64,000 bases of DNA from Sphingomonas sp. CCH21-G11 (GTDB lineage: Bacteria; Pseudomonadota; Alphaproteobacteria; Sphingomonadales; Sphingomonadaceae), in the NCBI RefSeq assembly GCF_001555965.1, contig NZ_LSHX01000050.1:1-64000 (forward strand), written 5' to 3'. Under the pieces are notes generated by a model. That model made no database searches, was not told the DNA's origin, and worked only from the letters and a program-made list of their open reading frames with translations. This document shows, in pieces, positions 27,943 to 37,456 of this stretch (the stretch's first letter is position 1; each line of letters opens with the position of its first letter). Both the position numbers and the translations under genes were made by a program.

Positions 27943-28218
27943 TTACATGGCGTTACCGCTAACCATTGCGTTCTGCTGATCGCTGGTCATCTCGTCGACG
28001 TCCGGGTCGGCATCGTCGATCGCGTCGGCGCGTGCTTCGCCTGCGTCCTCGATCCGATCGGTCACCGTTTCGTTGGCACCGGCGGCTTCCATCGCTTCGG
28101 CATTGGCCTCCGCCGCTTCCTCGGCGCGCTCGGCCAGCGCATCGTCGCCATCGCCGCCACAGGCAGCCAGCGGCAGGATCAGGGTCGCGGCGATGACGGC
28201 CGCCAGTTGCTTGCGCAT
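27943..28218 (-). CDS. Small acidic predicted lipoprotein
   Basis: A 91-residue protein starting MRKQLAAVIAATLILPLAAC, a clear lipoprotein signal with Cys20. The mature part is almost entirely Ala, Glu and Asp (for example AERAEEAAEANAEAMEAA) and should be helical and very acidic. I do not recognise a family beyond short Ala/Asp-rich lipoproteins. It is convergent with tsaC and follows msrA on the same strand. Confidence 0.78.
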   Translation of the reverse strand: MRKQLAAVIAATLILPLAACGGDGDDALAERAEEAAEANAEAMEAAGANETVTDRIEDAGEARADAIDDADPDVDEMTSDQQNAMVSGNAM

Positions 28219-28296
28219 CTTGTTTCTCCATCGGCCGCCCACGCGAGGATGCGTGGCGGACGACGGTGAACCCTTTACCCGGCCGCGCGGTTCCGC

Positions 28297-28842
28297 TCAG
28301 ATGGTCGCGGAAGCCTTCACCCGGTCGGCGAAGCTCTTGCGCAACTTCTTGAGCTTGGGGGGAATTACCGCCAGGCAGTAGGGATTCCGCTGGCCTTCGC
28401 CCTGCCAATATTCCTGGTGATAATCCTCCGCCGGATACCATTCGCCCAGCGGTTCGATCGTGGTGACGATCGGCGCCGGCCATTCGGACGCGTTGCGCAC
28501 GATCGCTTCGCGCGCCGCATCGGCCTGCTCGGTCGAATGCGGAAAGATCGCCGAACGATATTGCGTGCCGACGTCGTTGCCCTGACGGTTCAGCTGGGTC
28601 GGGTCGTGCGTGGCGAAGAACATGTCGAGCAGGTCGGCGTAGCTGACCTGTTCCGGATCGAAGCCGACGCGGATCGCTTCGGCATGGCCGGTATCGCCGC
28701 CGCACACCTGGCGATAGGTCGGGTTGGCGACGTGGCCGCCGATATAGCCGCTTTCCACCGACGTTACGCCGATCACGTCCTTGAACACCGCCTCGGTGCA
28801 CCAGAAACAGCCGCCGGCCAAAGTGGCATATTCAGTCGCCAT
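28297..28842 (-). CDS. msrA: Peptide-methionine (S)-S-oxide reductase MsrA
   Basis: A 181-residue enzyme that reduces methionine S-sulfoxide in proteins and as free amino acid, using thioredoxin. The active site [11 protein letters not shown] has the catalytic Cys12, and [14 protein letters not shown], the GYIGG loop and YHQEYW are family signatures. Size is standard, and it has no signal peptide, so it is cytoplasmic. It is divergent from galE; the 237 bases between them contain no clear element. Confidence 0.94.
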   Translation of the reverse strand: MATEYATLAGGCFWCTEAVFKDVIGVTSVESGYIGGHVANPTYRQVCGGDTGHAEAIRVGFDPEQVSYADLLDMFFATHDPTQLNRQGNDVGTQYRSAIFPHSTEQADAAREAIVRNASEWPAPIVTTIEPLGEWYPAEDYHQEYWQGEGQRNPYCLAVIPPKLKKLRKSFADRVKASATI

Positions 28843-29079
28843 GTCGAAATCTCCTTCGCTTCGGCCTTTCAGATAGGAACGGGCGGGGGCACCGAAAAGC
28901 GGGATCGTCCGGGCATCGAATCCATACGCGGGGCGCGCGGGCAGGAAACTGGTTCATGCGGGGGCCGGAAAATGCTCCCGCAAAACCCCAAAGTCCCCGC
29001 GATCCGCTTCAATCCGGCGGCGTTCCGCTCTAGGGCCGGATCATCGGACTGGGCTGGATTCGGAAATGAAGGAGCGATG

Positions 29080-30081
29080 ATGCGCGACGGGGCGGTGCTG
29101 GTGACGGGCGGCGCGGGCTATATCGGCAGCCACGCGGTGCTGGCGCTTTGCGATGCGGGCTGGCGGGTGGTGGTGATCGACAATCTCGTCACGGGCTTTG
29201 CCTGGGCGGTCGATCCACGCGCGACGCTGGTGCAGGGCGCGATCGAGGACGAGGCGCTGGTGCGCGTGACGCTTCGGGAACATGCGATCACCGCGATCAT
29301 GCACTTCGCCGGATCGGTCGTCGTGCCCGAATCGGTCAGCGATCCGCTCAAATACTACCGCAACAACACCGCCGCGAGCCGTTCGCTGATCGAAAGTGCG
29401 GTCGCGTGCGGGGTGCGCCACTTCATCTTCTCGTCGACCGCGGCGACCTATGGCATTCCAGAGGTCGTGCCGGTGCGCGAGGAAGCGCCCAAGGCGCCGA
29501 TCAATCCCTATGGCATGTCGAAGCTGATGACGGAAATCATGCTGAACGACGTCGCGGCGGCGCATCCGATCAACTATTGCGCGCTGCGCTATTTCAACGT
29601 GGCGGGTGCCGACCCCCAAGGGCGATCGGGCCAGTCGACCGCGGGGGCCACCCACCTCATCAAGGTCGCGGTCGAGGCCGCGACGGGCAAGCGCGCGCAT
29701 GTCGGGGTGTTCGGGACCGACTTCGCAACGCCCGACGGCACCGGGGTGCGCGACTATATCCATGTCAGCGACCTGGCGGCGGCGCATGTCGATGCGCTCG
29801 ACCTGCTGATCGGCGATCCTGCGGTCAGCCACACGCTCAATTGCGGCTATGGGCGCGGCTATTCGGTGCTCGAGGTGCTGGACGCGGTCGACCGCGTCAC
29901 CAATGTGAAGATCGAGCGGCGGCTGGAGGGGCGGCGTGCGGGCGACCCGCCGGCGCTGGTCGCCGACAACCGGGCGATCCTGGCGGCGTTGCCGTGGCGG
30001 CCGCGCCATGACGATCTCGACCGGATCGTGCGCGATGCGCTGGCATGGGAGCGCGCGCTGGCCGAGCGCGCGACGGCATGA
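29080..30081 (+). CDS. galE: UDP-glucose 4-epimerase
   Basis: A 333-residue extended SDR that interconverts UDP-glucose and UDP-galactose for polysaccharide or lipid sugars. It has the NAD motif VTGGAGYIGSHAVLAL, the SSTAATYGIP serine region and the catalytic YGMSK (YxxxK), followed by RYFNVAGADPQGRSGQ. Two adjacent ATG codons follow an aaggag site; the second (29080) has the better spacing. A long frame is open upstream but antisense to msrA and not coding. Confidence 0.92.
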   Translation: MRDGAVLVTGGAGYIGSHAVLALCDAGWRVVVIDNLVTGFAWAVDPRATLVQGAIEDEALVRVTLREHAITAIMHFAGSVVVPESVSDPLKYYRNNTAASRSLIESAVACGVRHFIFSSTAATYGIPEVVPVREEAPKAPINPYGMSKLMTEIMLNDVAAAHPINYCALRYFNVAGADPQGRSGQSTAGATHLIKVAVEAATGKRAHVGVFGTDFATPDGTGVRDYIHVSDLAAAHVDALDLLIGDPAVSHTLNCGYGRGYSVLEVLDAVDRVTNVKIERRLEGRRAGDPPALVADNRAILAALPWRPRHDDLDRIVRDALAWERALAERATA

Positions 30082-30140
30082 CGTCGGGCGGATCGATCCC
30101 CCCTGTTCAGCCGCCCGCGCTTCTGGCTATGACCGGTGCC

Positions 30141-31028
30141 ATGATGATTTCGATCCCCGCCCGTGCCGCGTTGCTCCTGCTCGCCATCGGCGTCGCCCCG
30201 CCGGCGGCTGCCCAGTCCGGTCTCGAACCCCGGGTCGACCGGCTGGAGCGCGAGATGCGCGCAGTCCAGCGCAAGGTATTCCCCAATGGTGCCGCGCCGA
30301 CCGTCGAGCCGCAGATCACCGCGCCACAGACCACGACCGCACCGCCGGGCGCGCCGATCGCCAGCCCGATCGCCAATCTCGAGGCGCGTGTCGATGCGCT
30401 GGAGGGTCAGTTCACCACGCTGACCGGCCAGATCGAACAAACCCAGTTCCGGCTGCGCCAGATCGAGGAGCAGTTCAACGCCTATAAGAAGGCGACGGAC
30501 GCGCGCCTGACCGCGCTCGAACGCGCCGCCGTCCCGGTGGACGCGCCCGCGATCGTGCCGACGGTGGGCGCGGCCGCACCCGCCACCGCAACCGGCACGG
30601 CGGCGGCCTCCGCAGTCGAGAAGCCCGACACCGGCGACGCGGGCGAGGACGACTATATCTACGGCTATCGCCTGTGGGCGGCGAAACAGTATCCGGCCGC
30701 CCAGACGCAGCTGAAAAAGGCCGTCGCGGCCCATCCCGACCATCGCCGCGCCAGCTATGCCCGCAACCTGCTCGGCCGCGCCTATCTCGACGGCGGCAAG
30801 CCGCAGGATGCCGCCAAGGCGTTCTACGACAATTACGTCAAGCTGCCGACCGGCGACCGCGCCGCCGACAGCCTGTTCTACCTCAGCAAGGCGCTGCAAT
30901 CTCTGAAGGCTGCACCCGCGGAGATCTGCAAGGTCTATACCGCACTCGAAAGCGAATATCCGGGCAAGATCAGCCTGGAGCAGCAGGCCGAGGTCGATCG
31001 CGGCAAGGCGGCCGCCAAGTGCAAGTGA
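30141..31028 (+). CDS. cpoB: Tol-Pal system coordinator, YbgF/CpoB-like
   Basis: This 295-residue periplasmic protein has a signal peptide ending LLAIGVAPPAAAQ, an N-terminal coiled-coil region (RVDRLEREMRAVQRKVF and LEARVDALEGQFTTL), a Pro/Ala linker and a C-terminal TPR domain (YIYGYRLWAAKQYPAAQTQL and ALQSLKAAPAEICKVY). CpoB couples Tol-Pal function to cell-wall synthesis. It sits just before tilS and ftsH, an order common in alphaproteobacteria. Starts at 30129 and 30144 are also possible; no clear ribosome site decides. The tol and pal genes themselves are not in the window. Confidence 0.85.
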   Translation: MMISIPARAALLLLAIGVAPPAAAQSGLEPRVDRLEREMRAVQRKVFPNGAAPTVEPQITAPQTTTAPPGAPIASPIANLEARVDALEGQFTTLTGQIEQTQFRLRQIEEQFNAYKKATDARLTALERAAVPVDAPAIVPTVGAAAPATATGTAAASAVEKPDTGDAGEDDYIYGYRLWAAKQYPAAQTQLKKAVAAHPDHRRASYARNLLGRAYLDGGKPQDAAKAFYDNYVKLPTGDRAADSLFYLSKALQSLKAAPAEICKVYTALESEYPGKISLEQQAEVDRGKAAAKCK

Positions 31029-31032
31029 GCGC

Positions 31033-32034
31033 GTGACCGCGGCGCTCGATCCGCAGGCGGTCGAGCGGTTCCGGGGCGACGTGACCGCGCTGTTTGGCCG
31101 CGACTTCATGGCCGGCGACCGGATCGGGCTGGCGGTGTCGGGCGGCGCGGACAGCATGGCGATGCTGGCGCTGGCAGTCGCGGCGTGGCCGGGGCAGGTC
31201 CGTGCCGCCACCGTCGACCACCGGCTGCGCGCCGCCGCCGCAGACGAAGCGCGGATGGTCGCCGACTGGTGCACCGCGCATGACGTGCCCCACGCGATTC
31301 TCACGCCGCGGGACGCGCCCGACGCCGGCAGCGCGCAGGCGGCGGCGCGCGCGCTGCGCTATCGACTGCTGGGCGATTGGGCGCACGCGGAGAGTGTTAT
31401 TGTCTTGCTGACCGCGCATCACGCCGACGACCAGGCCGAAACGCTGCTGATGCGACTGGCGCGCGGTACCGGCCTGCCGGGGCTGCGCGGCATTCCGGCG
31501 GCACGCCATGTGCCGGGCGAGGTCGCGGTCCTCCGTCCGCTGCTGGGCTGGCGGCGACAGGCGCTGCGCGCGCTGGTCGAGGCCGCCGCCATTCCCTTTG
31601 TCGACGACCCCAGCAACGCCGATCAGCGGTTCGAGCGGGCGCGGGTGCGCGCGCTGCTGGTCCGCGAGGCGTGGCTCGACCCCGACCGCCTGGCGCGCAG
31701 CGCGCGGGCACTGGCCGAGGTCGATGACGAACTGGCCGCGATCACCGACTGGCTGTGGGCCGACCGGCAGCGTGCGGGGGGCGACGCGGCCGACTGTGCG
31801 CTCGACCTGACGGGCCTGCCGCGCGAACTGCGCCGCCGCCTCGTCCGGCGTGCGATTTTGGCGGTGCGCGAACGTGCGGGCGTGGAAAGCCCGGAATTCG
31901 ACACCGCGACTCGCATCGAATCGTTGCTCGACATGGTCGAGTCGGGCGCGCCGGCCAATCAGGGCGGGGTTCTGGTGACGCCGCGCGGCGCGATCTGGCA
32001 ATTTCGGACAGAACCGTCGCGTCGATCAGGCTGA
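31033..32034 (+). CDS. tilS: tRNA(Ile)-lysidine synthetase TilS
   Basis: A 333-residue PP-loop ATPase that attaches lysine to C34 of tRNA-Ile2 so that it reads AUA codons. The PP-loop SGGADSMAM is at residues 36-44, and AHHADDQAETLLMRLARGTG matches the second TilS signature. At 333 residues it is a shorter form that lacks part of the usual C-terminal domain of E. coli TilS. A GTG start four bases after cpoB suggests cotranscription. Confidence 0.92.
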   Translation: MTAALDPQAVERFRGDVTALFGRDFMAGDRIGLAVSGGADSMAMLALAVAAWPGQVRAATVDHRLRAAAADEARMVADWCTAHDVPHAILTPRDAPDAGSAQAAARALRYRLLGDWAHAESVIVLLTAHHADDQAETLLMRLARGTGLPGLRGIPAARHVPGEVAVLRPLLGWRRQALRALVEAAAIPFVDDPSNADQRFERARVRALLVREAWLDPDRLARSARALAEVDDELAAITDWLWADRQRAGGDAADCALDLTGLPRELRRRLVRRAILAVRERAGVESPEFDTATRIESLLDMVESGAPANQGGVLVTPRGAIWQFRTEPSRRSG

Positions 32035-32101
32035 TCGGCTTTGTTCCATTGCCATTAACCCGCGCGCGCTTATCTTGGGAGGCTGAAAGGTATCGCGCCC
32101 C

Positions 32102-34054
32102 ATGAATGACAACGACAAGCAGCCCGACAACGGCACCAATCCCTGGATGAAGAGCCTGCTGATCTGGGTCGGCGTTCTGCTCGCGCTCGCGCTGTTCGTG
32201 TCGCTGCTCGACACGCGCAGCTCGCAGGGTTCGGGCGAATCGATCCCCTATTCGACCTTCCTCGACCGGATCGAGGAAGGACAGGTCAAGTCGGTCAACG
32301 TGTCGCCTGACGTGATCACCGGCAGCTTCTCGAACGACCAGCGGTTCCGCACCGTCGCAATCCAGGACCCGCAGCTGACAAACCGGCTGCGCGAGGCCGG
32401 GGTCGTGATCAACGGTCAGCCCCGGGAGAGCACGTCGATCTGGATGGTGCTGCTGTATAACTCGCTGCCGTTTCTGCTGCTGCTCGGCATCGCCTTCTTT
32501 GTGATCCGCCAGATGCAGAAGAATTCGGGCTCGGGTGCGATGGGCTTCGGCAAGTCGCGCGCGCGGCTGCTGACGCAAAAGGAAGGCAAGGTCACCTTTG
32601 ACGATGTGGCCGGCATCGACGAAGCGCGCGAGGAGCTGCAGGAAATCGTCGAGTTTCTGAAGGATCCGACCAAGTTTGCGCGGCTGGGCGGCAAGATCCC
32701 CAAGGGTGCGCTGCTGGTCGGTTCGCCCGGCACCGGCAAGACGCTGCTCGCCCGCGCGATCGCGGGCGAGGCGGGCGTGCCGTTCTTCACGATCTCGGGC
32801 TCGGACTTTGTCGAGATGTTCGTCGGCGTCGGTGCAAGCCGTGTTCGCGACATGTTCGAACAGGCCAAGAAGTCCGCGCCGTGCATCGTCTTCATCGACG
32901 AGATCGACGCGGTCGGCCGCCATCGCGGCGCGGGCCTGGGCAACGGCAATGACGAGCGCGAGCAGACGCTCAACCAGCTGCTCGTCGAGATGGACGGGTT
33001 CGAGGCGAACGAAGGCATCATCATCATCGCCGCGACCAATCGCCCGGACGTGCTCGACCCTGCGCTGCTGCGTCCGGGCCGTTTCGATCGGCAGGTCGTC
33101 GTGCCGCGTCCCGACATCGACGGACGCGTGAAGATCCTGCAGGTTCACATGAAGAAGGTGCCGCTGGCGCCCGATGTCGAGGCGCGCACCATCGCGCGCG
33201 GCACGCCGGGCTTTTCGGGTGCCGACCTTGCGAACCTCGTCAACGAGGCCGCGCTGATGGCCGCCCGCAAGGGCAAGCGCCTGGTCGCGATGCAGGAATT
33301 CGAGGAAGCCAAGGACAAGGTCATGATGGGCGCGGAACGCCGTTCCATGGTAATGACCGAGGACGAGAAGCGCATGACCGCCTATCACGAGGCGGGTCAC
33401 GCCATCGTCGCGCTGCACGAGCCGGCTTCCGACCCGATCCACAAGGCGACGATCATCCCGCGCGGCCGCGCGCTGGGCATGGTGATGCGCCTGCCCGAGC
33501 GGGACAGCTACAGCTATCATCGCGACAAGATGTACGCGAACCTGGCGGTGTCGATGGGCGGCCGCGTCGCCGAGGAGATCATCTTCGGTTATGACAAGGT
33601 GTCGTCGGGCGCGAGCGGAGATATCCAGTATGCGACCAAGCTGGCGCGCGACATGGTGACGCGCTGGGGGATGTCCGACAAGCTCGGCCCGCTGATGTAT
33701 TCGGAGGGCGAGGAGGAAGTGTTCCTCGGCTATTCGCGCAACCAGAATTCGTCGATGTCGAACGAAACCGCACTCGCCATCGATGCAGAGATCAAGCGTA
33801 TCGTCGAGCAGGGCTATGACAAGGCCAAGCAGCTGTTGACCGATCATGTCGATCAGCTCCACACGCTGGCCGGCGCGCTGCTCGAATATGAAACGCTGTC
33901 GGGCGACGAGATCAAGCGGCTGGTCGCCGGTGACGATATCGGTCGTCCGGATACCGGCGCGGTGGCGACGCCGACGGGCGTAGCCGGCACGTCGATCCCC
34001 AAGACGCGGCGTCCCAAGGGGCCGTTCGGCAATCCGGCCCCGCAGGGCGCGTGA
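32102..34054 (+). CDS. ftsH: ATP-dependent zinc metalloprotease FtsH
   Basis: A 650-residue membrane-anchored AAA+ protease that degrades misfolded membrane proteins and short-lived regulators. Two membrane segments (about residues 17-36 and 113-135) flank the periplasmic part. Walker A is GSPGTGKT at 207-214, Walker B is [17 protein letters not shown], and the zinc site HEAGH is at 429-433. The order tilS-ftsH is conserved. The gene ends at 34054, and a strong intrinsic terminator follows at 34085-34122 inside the next coding region. Confidence 0.97.
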   Translation: MNDNDKQPDNGTNPWMKSLLIWVGVLLALALFVSLLDTRSSQGSGESIPYSTFLDRIEEGQVKSVNVSPDVITGSFSNDQRFRTVAIQDPQLTNRLREAGVVINGQPRESTSIWMVLLYNSLPFLLLLGIAFFVIRQMQKNSGSGAMGFGKSRARLLTQKEGKVTFDDVAGIDEAREELQEIVEFLKDPTKFARLGGKIPKGALLVGSPGTGKTLLARAIAGEAGVPFFTISGSDFVEMFVGVGASRVRDMFEQAKKSAPCIVFIDEIDAVGRHRGAGLGNGNDEREQTLNQLLVEMDGFEANEGIIIIAATNRPDVLDPALLRPGRFDRQVVVPRPDIDGRVKILQVHMKKVPLAPDVEARTIARGTPGFSGADLANLVNEAALMAARKGKRLVAMQEFEEAKDKVMMGAERRSMVMTEDEKRMTAYHEAGHAIVALHEPASDPIHKATIIPRGRALGMVMRLPERDSYSYHRDKMYANLAVSMGGRVAEEIIFGYDKVSSGASGDIQYATKLARDMVTRWGMSDKLGPLMYSEGEEEVFLGYSRNQNSSMSNETALAIDAEIKRIVEQGYDKAKQLLTDHVDQLHTLAGALLEYETLSGDEIKRLVAGDDIGRPDTGAVATPTGVAGTSIPKTRRPKGPFGNPAPQGA

Positions 34055-34461
34055 CCCCACCGGTGGCGGCCGTGACCGACAATCGCCCTCCCGCGGCACT
34101 CGCCGTGGGAGGGCTTTTTCTTGCCCTGCTGGCATCGCCGGTGCCCGTCCTGGCCCAGTCGTTGACGCTCGACGGCCTGCTGCCGGTGCTCAAACGCGTT
34201 GAAGCGCCGGGTACGCCCGACCCAGCCGATGTCGACCTGCTCAACCGCGAGCTGGGGGCGGCGGGTGCGGCCTATCGCGCGATGATCGACGCCGGGCCGG
34301 CCCCGGGCCAGCCGCGCCACAGCTGCCCGCCGCCCAAGGGCCAGGTGACGCTGACGTCGCGCGAGCTGATCCCGCTGATCGAGACGCTGCCCGAGGAGGC
34401 GCGGCGGATTCCGGTCCAGGACGGCCTCTTCCGCCTGATGGCGATCCGCTACCCCTGCTGA
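34051..34461 (+). CDS. Small secreted protein with HSCPPP and C-terminal RYPC motif (paralogue 1)
   Basis: The frame opens at a GTG (34051) that overlaps the ftsH stop and encodes 136 residues; in-frame GTGs at 34072 and 34105 are alternatives. A signal peptide ([17 protein letters not shown]) and a mature helical protein follow, with the motif HSCPPPKG and a final RLMAIRYPC. The gene at 34521 has the same motifs in the same order. The two cysteines could form a disulfide. The 5' end contains the ftsH terminator, so the true start and transcript are uncertain. Confidence 0.65.
   Translation: MTPPVAAVTDNRPPAALAVGGLFLALLASPVPVLAQSLTLDGLLPVLKRVEAPGTPDPADVDLLNRELGAAGAAYRAMIDAGPAPGQPRHSCPPPKGQVTLTSRELIPLIETLPEEARRIPVQDGLFRLMAIRYPC
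34085..34122 (+). terminator. Strong intrinsic terminator after ftsH
   Basis: The stem gccctcccgcgg (34085-34096) pairs with ccgtgggagggc (34103-34114) over 12 bp, with one G-U pair and a six-base loop. TTTTTCTT follows directly. This is a textbook rho-independent terminator for the cpoB-tilS-ftsH transcript. It lies inside the predicted signal-peptide codons of the next gene. Confidence 0.9.
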
Positions 34462-34520
34462 TCTCGCAACCACCTCCGCGATCCCGGCTTGCGCCGGGCT
34501 TTGCGAAACGGAGCTTCATC

Positions 34521-34916
34521 ATGGGCAAATTGCGTTTGCGCCGGTCCCTCGCGGTCCTGATCTGCGGATCGTTGTCGATGCCGGTTGCGGCCCAGGCGAT
34601 GACGGTCGAGCAGTTTCTGACAAAGTCGCGGGCGTTGCGCGCCAAGGGCCTGCTGGCGATGGGGTCGCCCGACATCAAGCTGCTGAGGGACGAGGTTGTG
34701 GCAGCGGGTGCCGACTATCGTGCCGACCTGGCGCGCGACAAGGCGGCGGGCCGTCAGGCGCATAGTTGTCCGCCCCCGGCGGGCAAGGCCAATGTCAACG
34801 CGCGTGACCTGATCGCCGAGTTCGAGGCGATCCCGGCCGCGACCGCACGCACCACCAGCGTCAAGGCCGCGTTCTATGCGATGATGAAAAAGCGCTTCCC
34901 CTGCCCGGCCAAGTAG
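34521..34916 (+). CDS. Small secreted protein with HSCPPP and C-terminal RFPC motif (paralogue 2)
   Basis: A 131-residue protein with a signal peptide (SLAVLICGSLSMPVAAQA) and a mature part starting MTVEQFLTKSRALRAKG. It ends with HSCPPPAGK, then an RDLIAEFEAIP helix and MKKRFPC, aligned in order and spacing with the preceding gene. It therefore arose by tandem duplication. The Cys-Pro, helix and terminal FPC pattern is loosely similar to Rap1a/Tai-type immunity proteins, but the match is weak and the function is unknown. Confidence 0.78.
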   Translation: MGKLRLRRSLAVLICGSLSMPVAAQAMTVEQFLTKSRALRAKGLLAMGSPDIKLLRDEVVAAGADYRADLARDKAAGRQAHSCPPPAGKANVNARDLIAEFEAIPAATARTTSVKAAFYAMMKKRFPCPAK

Positions 34917-34949
34917 CTTCGGCCAAGTGACGCGCCGGACCCGTCGCGC

Positions 34950-36026
34950 TCAGCCGAGCAACCCCAGCCCCAGGAGCGCCACGAGGAATAGCGGGAAGAT
35001 GAAGGAAACGATCATCAGGCTGAGGAACAGGGTGCGCACGATCGTCCGGAACCGCGTCGAGGGATAGGCGCCGCGAAGCTGGCGGTACATGTGGAGGATC
35101 GGGACGAAGGTCGCGATCGCGAAGATCCACCCATCGCCGAGCCCGATCGTCGCGGCGACCGACAGGATCGTGAACAGGATCGACATCGCCGCGATCGAAT
35201 AAGTGACGAACACGGCATGGTCATAGCCATGATATTGCCGCCGCCATGCAAACATGATCCAGACGAACGGCAGCGACAGCGGGATCAGCAACCAGGAAAA
35301 CTTGTAGCCGTTCGACTGCAGCTTGTAGAGCGCGAGGCCCGGGTTCTTGTTCGCTTTTTCGATCCCCTTGTCGAGCCGCTTCCACCCGGTCTCGATCCCG
35401 CCGATGATCCGGTTGCCGCTGCCGCGTGCGTCGATGACCGGCAGCATCCGGCCAAGCTCGCGATAGTCGCGCTCATAGTCCGCGATCTGTTTGGTGAGTT
35501 CGGCGCGCTTCGGGTCGGCCGCGCCCAGCTTGTCGCGATCCTCGATCGCCTCGCGGCGATTGTCAGCGATCCGCTTGTGCGTTTCCTCGATACCCGCGCG
35601 GATGGCGGTGTCGGACGAAATGTCGGTCGGCGGCGACAGGCCGACGATCGAGAACACCGCGAACATCGTGAATACCGAGAACAGGAAGAGCGCCATCGGC
35701 GACACGAAGCGCGCGCGCTCGCCGGCGATGTAACGCCGGGTCAGCTCGCCCGGTCGCCAGGCCAGCATCGGCAGCGTGCGCCATAATTTGCCGTCGAAAT
35801 GCAGTACGCCGTGCAGGATGTCATGCCAGATCGCGCCCAGCGTGCGGTGGACGTGCGCCTGCTGTCCACAGGCGTGACAGAAGGCGCCGGTCAGCGCGGT
35901 GCCGCAATTGAGGCAGGCCCCGTGCGCGCCCGCATGCACACTTGTGGCGTCGCCCGCGCGCGGCTCGATCGTATGGCCGATCAGGCCGCCGGTGGCGATG
36001 TCGGCCGCTGCTTCCAAATCCCCCAT
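34950..36026 (-). CDS. DUF3667 domain membrane protein with zinc-ribbon N-terminus
   Basis: This 358-residue protein starts with two CxxC pairs (Cys38/41 and Cys50/53 in ACLNCGTALTGAFCHACGQ), the zinc-ribbon start of DUF3667 proteins. The motif ACGQQAHVHR, then RPGELTRRYIAGERARFVSP follows, and at least four membrane helices with a charged soluble loop make up the rest. The role of the family is unknown. The gene is divergent from proA and convergent with the small paralogue pair. Confidence 0.85.
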   Translation of the reverse strand: MGDLEAAADIATGGLIGHTIEPRAGDATSVHAGAHGACLNCGTALTGAFCHACGQQAHVHRTLGAIWHDILHGVLHFDGKLWRTLPMLAWRPGELTRRYIAGERARFVSPMALFLFSVFTMFAVFSIVGLSPPTDISSDTAIRAGIEETHKRIADNRREAIEDRDKLGAADPKRAELTKQIADYERDYRELGRMLPVIDARGSGNRIIGGIETGWKRLDKGIEKANKNPGLALYKLQSNGYKFSWLLIPLSLPFVWIMFAWRRQYHGYDHAVFVTYSIAAMSILFTILSVAATIGLGDGWIFAIATFVPILHMYRQLRGAYPSTRFRTIVRTLFLSLMIVSFIFPLFLVALLGLGLLG

Positions 36027-36088
36027 GACGCTGGACTATCATCGCCATCCGCGCGATGCGAGTGTCGAGTGGAACGGGATTGCGCCCA

Positions 36089-37339
36089 ATGGATGTGGAT
36101 GCACTGATCGACGACATGGCGGCACGGGCACGCGCCGCGTCGCTCGCGCTTGCGGGCATGGCGACCGACGCCAAGGCCGCCGGGCTGCGCGCGGGCGCTG
36201 ACGCGATCCGCGCGGCGTCGGATGCGATCGTCGCCGCGAACAGCGAGGACATGGCGCGGGTTGCCGCGGCGGGATTGTCGGGTGCGATGCTCGACCGGTT
36301 GCGGCTCGATTCCGCGCGGGTCGCCGCGATGGCGGATGCGGTCGCAGCGGTCGCCGGCCTCGCCGATCCCGTGGGCGAGACGATCGATTCGCGCACCGCG
36401 CCCACCGGCCTGCAGCTTCGGCGCGTGCGCGTGCCGATCGGCGTCATCGGCATCGTCTTCGAAAGCCGGCCCAACGTGACCGCGGATGCGGGTGCGCTGT
36501 GCGTCATGTCGGGCAACGCCGCGATCCTGCGCGGCGGATCGGAGGCGCGCGACAGCAACCGTGCCATCCACGCCGCGCTGGTTGAGGGACTGGCCAGCGC
36601 GGGGCTGCCCGTCGACGCGGTCCAGCTCGTGCCGACCACCGATCGCGCCGCGGTGGGCGCGATGCTGCGCGCGGCCGGGCGGATCGACATGATCGTCCCG
36701 CGCGGCGGCAAGTCGCTGGTCGCGCGCGTCCAGGCGGAGGCGCGCGTGCCGGTGCTCGCGCACCTGGACGGCATCAACCACAGCTATGTCGACGCCGCCG
36801 CCGACCCTGCGATGGCCGAGCGGATCGTCGTCAACGCCAAGATGCGCCGCACCGGCATTTGCGGCGCGACCGAGACGCTGCTGATCGACCGCGCCTATCC
36901 GGCACCTGCGCCGCTGCTTGCCGCCATCGTCGCCAGCGGCTGCGAGCTGCGCGGCGACAGTGCGGTCTGCGCGCTCGAGCCGCGTGCGCGGCCTGCCGGG
37001 GATGCGGACTGGGACACCGAATATCTCGACGCGATCCTGTCGGCACGCTTCGTCGATGGCGTCGACGGCGCGATGGCGCATATCGCCCGGCACGGGTCGC
37101 ATCACACCGACGCGATCATCACCGCCGATGAAGCCACCGCCCGCCGCTTCCTGGCCGGGGTCGATTCGGCGATCGTGATGTGGAACGCCTCCACCCAGTT
37201 TGCCGATGGCGGCGAGTTCGGGCTCGGCGCGGAAATCGGCATTTCAACCGGGCGGTTGCACGCACGCGGACCTGTCGCGCTCGAGGGGCTGACGACTTAC
37301 AAGTGGCTGGTGATCGGCAGCGGCCAAGCGCGCGCCTGA
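36089..37339 (+). CDS. proA: Gamma-glutamyl phosphate reductase (proline biosynthesis)
   Basis: A 416-residue NADPH-dependent enzyme of the aldehyde dehydrogenase superfamily that reduces gamma-glutamyl phosphate to the semialdehyde. The family motifs [29 protein letters not shown] and the catalytic Cys in [13 protein letters not shown] are intact, and length is standard. The ATG at 36089 gives the usual short N-terminus. proB is not adjacent; nadD and rsfS follow after an aldo/keto reductase gene, while proA-nadD adjacency is common in alphaproteobacteria. Confidence 0.95.
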   Translation: MDVDALIDDMAARARAASLALAGMATDAKAAGLRAGADAIRAASDAIVAANSEDMARVAAAGLSGAMLDRLRLDSARVAAMADAVAAVAGLADPVGETIDSRTAPTGLQLRRVRVPIGVIGIVFESRPNVTADAGALCVMSGNAAILRGGSEARDSNRAIHAALVEGLASAGLPVDAVQLVPTTDRAAVGAMLRAAGRIDMIVPRGGKSLVARVQAEARVPVLAHLDGINHSYVDAAADPAMAERIVVNAKMRRTGICGATETLLIDRAYPAPAPLLAAIVASGCELRGDSAVCALEPRARPAGDADWDTEYLDAILSARFVDGVDGAMAHIARHGSHHTDAIITADEATARRFLAGVDSAIVMWNASTQFADGGEFGLGAEIGISTGRLHARGPVALEGLTTYKWLVIGSGQARA

Positions 37340-37456
37340 TCAGGTACGCCGCCTTGCCAGCGGCCGCCGCGATCCCCATCTTTTGGTCGGGCCGCCCGGC
37401 CCGTTCCTCCAGCTCGAATCTTGATTCCTGGACCTCTTTTCGCGGGAGCATCACCC

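Noticed and set aside
31742-34135. 797-codon frame antisense to ftsH
   Set aside because: FtsH is unmistakable on the plus strand.
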